DNA of 64,000 bases from Niallia endozanthoxylica. Lineage in GTDB: Bacteria; Bacillota; Bacilli; Bacillales; Cytobacillaceae. Under the pieces are notes generated by a model, which saw only the letters and a list, made by a program, of their open reading frames with translations, did not search any database and was not told the DNA's origin. The DNA lies in contig NZ_VYKL01000025.1 in NCBI RefSeq assembly GCF_008710145.1, positions 1 through 64,000 of the forward strand. Direction: 5' to 3'. The translations under genes and the position numbers were made by a program. This document shows, in pieces, positions 62,135 through 64,000 of the stretch (position 1 is the first letter of the stretch; each line of letters begins with the position of its first letter).

Positions 62135-63436
62135 CTATTGCCCTACCTCTTTTTCTGCCTGAGCGGGATCAACATAAGTATTTTTTATAGAGGAAAGCTT
62201 ATACATAAGGATTCGCTTTACCGCTTCATCAATTCTCTCTTCCTTCAATTTCTTTGTCTCTACCGCTTCTAGAATTCCGTTAAATACCTTTTGCTGATTT
62301 TCTAATGTATGACAGACGAGTAATAAATCGGCTCCTGATTCAACCGCTTTATAGCCTAAGTCCTCATAAGTAAAGTATTTATTCACGGCCCCCATTTCTA
62401 AATCATCTGTTACGACAATTCCCTTATAGCCGAGCTTTTTCCTCAGTAACTCTTCAATGATGACTGGCGATATACTAGCCGGATTCTCTTGATCATAGGC
62501 TGGATATTTAATATGTGTCACCATCACAAAAAAGTTCTGATGATCCATTTCATCGATTGCCTTTTTAAATGGGAAAATATCATTATTTTCTAGGTCGAGC
62601 TGATTGGCTTGAACAGAAGACGTTTCCACATGCGGATCCACATTACTCCGTCCATGTCCTGGAAAATGTTTTAAGGTAGCAACCATTCCAGAATCCACTA
62701 GACCTTTTATGACTTGTTGCCCATAGATGCTCACTTTATTTGGGTCTGTGCCAAATGACCGGCTATCATTCTCCGACAAATCTAATACAGGGGCAAAGTT
62801 CACATGAATCCCCATCGCAGACAATTCTTGTCCCGTACGATAGGCTGTATCATAAACAACCTTCTCATCATCCTGTAAACCTAGAGCTTGCTGAGACGGA
62901 ATAGGCGTCACATGCTGCTTCATTCGTACAATACTTCCTCCCTCTTGGTCAATGCTAAACAGTAGGGGAAGTTTGTGCTTCGTTTGTAACGCCATCTCCT
63001 GCAATTCATTGGTCAGCTGTGCTACCTGTCTTGGCGATTCCATATTGCGATCATATAAAATCACACCACCTACGTGATAATCGTTAATCATTTTAGTCAT
63101 ATGTTCATCCACTTGTTTACTAGGAAAACCTACGACAATCAATTGACCGATTTTTTCACTTAGGCTCATCTCTTCTATGATGTCTTCAACCTTTTGCTCT
63201 AGATTCTTTTCTGTCTGGGTCATGTCTTCTTGATTCTGTCCTGAATTTCTAGTTCCTTCATTTATAACATCTTGTTCATTTTCCGCCTCCATTTTCTCGG
63301 TTCCCTTTTTCTCTTGAGTACTTTGATGTTCAGTATCTTGATTTAAAAAAAGTATTAGTATCAATGAGAGGATAACCACCAGCAGAAATACAACAACATA
63401 TAAAGTAAAGCTTCTTTTTTTAGTCAGTTTCATCAT
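62135..63436 (-). CDS. nagZ: Exported glycoside hydrolase family 3 (NagZ-type beta-N-acetylhexosaminidase)
   Basis: Removes terminal GlcNAc from muropeptides or wall sugars. 433 residues: an N-terminal membrane anchor/signal (about 10-32), a charged linker (about 35-85), and a GH3 barrel from about 85 with SIDQEGGSIVRMKQ, the family motif KHFPGHGRSNVDPH (catalytic His in the flexible loop) and the nucleophile Asp in VVTDDLEMGA. It lacks the second C-terminal domain of B. subtilis NagZ, like Gram-negative single-domain forms. Start preceded by AGGAGC. Monocistronic. Confidence 0.9.
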   Translation of the reverse strand: MMKLTKKRSFTLYVVVFLLVVILSLILILFLNQDTEHQSTQEKKGTEKMEAENEQDVINEGTRNSGQNQEDMTQTEKNLEQKVEDIIEEMSLSEKIGQLIVVGFPSKQVDEHMTKMINDYHVGGVILYDRNMESPRQVAQLTNELQEMALQTKHKLPLLFSIDQEGGSIVRMKQHVTPIPSQQALGLQDDEKVVYDTAYRTGQELSAMGIHVNFAPVLDLSENDSRSFGTDPNKVSIYGQQVIKGLVDSGMVATLKHFPGHGRSNVDPHVETSSVQANQLDLENNDIFPFKKAIDEMDHQNFFVMVTHIKYPAYDQENPASISPVIIEELLRKKLGYKGIVVTDDLEMGAVNKYFTYEDLGYKAVESGADLLLVCHTLENQQKVFNGILEAVETKKLKEERIDEAVKRILMYKLSSIKNTYVDPAQAEKEVGQ

Positions 63437-63525
63437 TATTATCTAGCTCCTGTTTTTTAGAAATCAGCCTCATTAAGCGTCCAACGCCAACCCACTTTTA
63501 CTAAATATCAATATCCTTTCCAGTC

Positions 63526-63765
63526 TTATACTAATATCGTTCCATCCTGATTATCATCGTATGAAGTCATGTTCAAATAAGCAGTTGCTTGATTCCTATT
63601 TACCTGCTTTCCATTTTCAATAATCAGTTCTTCACCTTTTGTTTCAAACAAAAATTCAAACGCCTGATTCTTTCGCCTTTACTCCATTGGCTTTATATTA
63701 CCAATTCCAATTCCATCTGCCAAACTATGTAATCGCGGTCCAAAGTGCTCCAAGAACCGTACTAA
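63526..63765 (-). pseudogene. Decayed open frame near the right edge
   Basis: One minus-strand frame of 80 codons with a single internal TAA reads protein-like on both sides: GPRLHSLADGIGIGNIKPME, stop, then QAFEFLFETKGEELI... and NRNQATAYLNM. There is no start codon with a ribosome site. The end faintly resembles the NGKQALAY region of LytR-CpsA-Psr proteins, but I cannot assign it with confidence. Confidence 0.4.
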
Positions 63766-63848
63766 TTAGGTCTGTCCTCTATTTTAACTATGCTTTGTAA
63801 TAAAGTTTGATTAAATGAATACTACAAACTTTATTACAAGAACAAATA

Positions 63849-63897
63849 AAAAGAGCGTGTTTTGAAAAGAATCGTTTGTTCAAAACATGCTCTTATT
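63849..63897. terminator. Bidirectional terminator
   Basis: AAGAGCGTGTTTTGAA / TTCAAAACATGCTCTT, 16-bp stem (one G.U), with A-run before and TTATTTAA after. The gene it serves lies outside the window or is the decayed frame. Confidence 0.75.
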
Positions 63898-64000
63898 TAA
63901 TATAATGAACTTTTCATGAAAAAATCAAGATAGTTGTTAAACTTAACTTACATCTATAATTAATTCCCTATTATTAAAAATAAAAGACTTTGGCTTTTCT
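63898..64000. other. Right edge, AT-rich, no feature seen
   Basis: Only AT-rich sequence; no start codon with a ribosome site. Confidence 0.3.

Noticed and set aside
1..64000. tRNA or rRNA genes, or a complete insertion sequence
   Set aside because: No cloverleaf with typical TTCRA loop and CCA end, no rRNA-like conserved stretch, and no transposase frame was found by eye.

Overview
The window is about 64 kb of low-GC chromosome from an endospore-forming member of the Bacillaceae; a Bacillus or Neobacillus-type organism is the best guess, inferred from gene content. The supporting genes are a HemAT aerotaxis sensor, a KimA potassium importer behind a ydaO-type c-di-AMP riboswitch, a PerR-like repressor with catalase and ferrochelatase, CsbB/GtrA/YfhO, YkuS, a YuzF-like DUF2642 protein and a DUF3231 protein. 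AGGAGG-type ribosome sites precede almost every gene. I see no tRNA, rRNA, CRISPR array or complete insertion sequence.

Layout. 0-8 kb: an M20 amidohydrolase, a surface-layer-homology protein, DUF7010 and YkuS proteins, a pyridoxal/pyridoxamine kinase divergent from an ECF vitamin S component, and HemAT. Two tandem arrays with the same exact 52-bp period lie at 1-135 and 5151-5375. 8-17.4 kb: a minus-strand catabolic operon (GntR regulator, luciferase-like monooxygenase, AA_synth protein, alpha/beta hydrolase, aldehyde dehydrogenase, FMN reductase, an unknown 97-aa protein, second aldehyde dehydrogenase, YciI protein) next to a BCCT betaine-type transporter. The transporter and operon share a palindromic operator motif. 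The enzyme set matches the logic of flavin-dependent ring cleavage of an N-heteroaromatic betaine such as trigonelline. 17.8-23 kb: a Fur-controlled hydroxamate-siderophore importer divergent from a YcgT/IruO-like reductase. 23-30.7 kb: cyclic-di-GMP enzymes, a chemoreceptor, an oxalate/formate-type MFS carrier and a metallo-beta-lactamase-fold hydrolase.

30.9-41 kb: DUF3231, DUF2642 and an unknown protein, then an acetoin-dehydrogenase cluster (acoR, then lpd-acoA-acoB-acoC). The cluster has a perfect sigma-54 -24/-12 promoter and an upstream array of TGTCTC sites. After it come decayed, internally deleted copies of two genes found intact elsewhere in the window. 41-44.3 kb: katA, perR-like, hemH and an overlooked 43-residue four-cysteine protein, all on the minus strand, with a PerR-like box before katA. 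44.7-47.3 kb: a phage- or plasmid-like replication module (DnaD-type initiator, DnaB-type helicase, unknown 141-aa protein) standing alone between two hairpin terminators.

47.4-64 kb: a GNAT acetyltransferase, a second M20 hydrolase, riboswitch-controlled kimA, a secreted glycerophosphodiesterase, an EamA transporter, the CsbB-GtrA-YfhO cell-wall glycosylation operon, an SDR oxidoreductase, a PAS-GGDEF-EAL protein and a GH3 (NagZ-type) glycosidase. A decayed open frame lies near the right end.

Non-coding content is rich: many strong hairpin terminators, a perfect 28-bp palindrome at 33463-33520, a dispersed repeat built around GGGACGGTTC in at least six places, and several short gene remnants.
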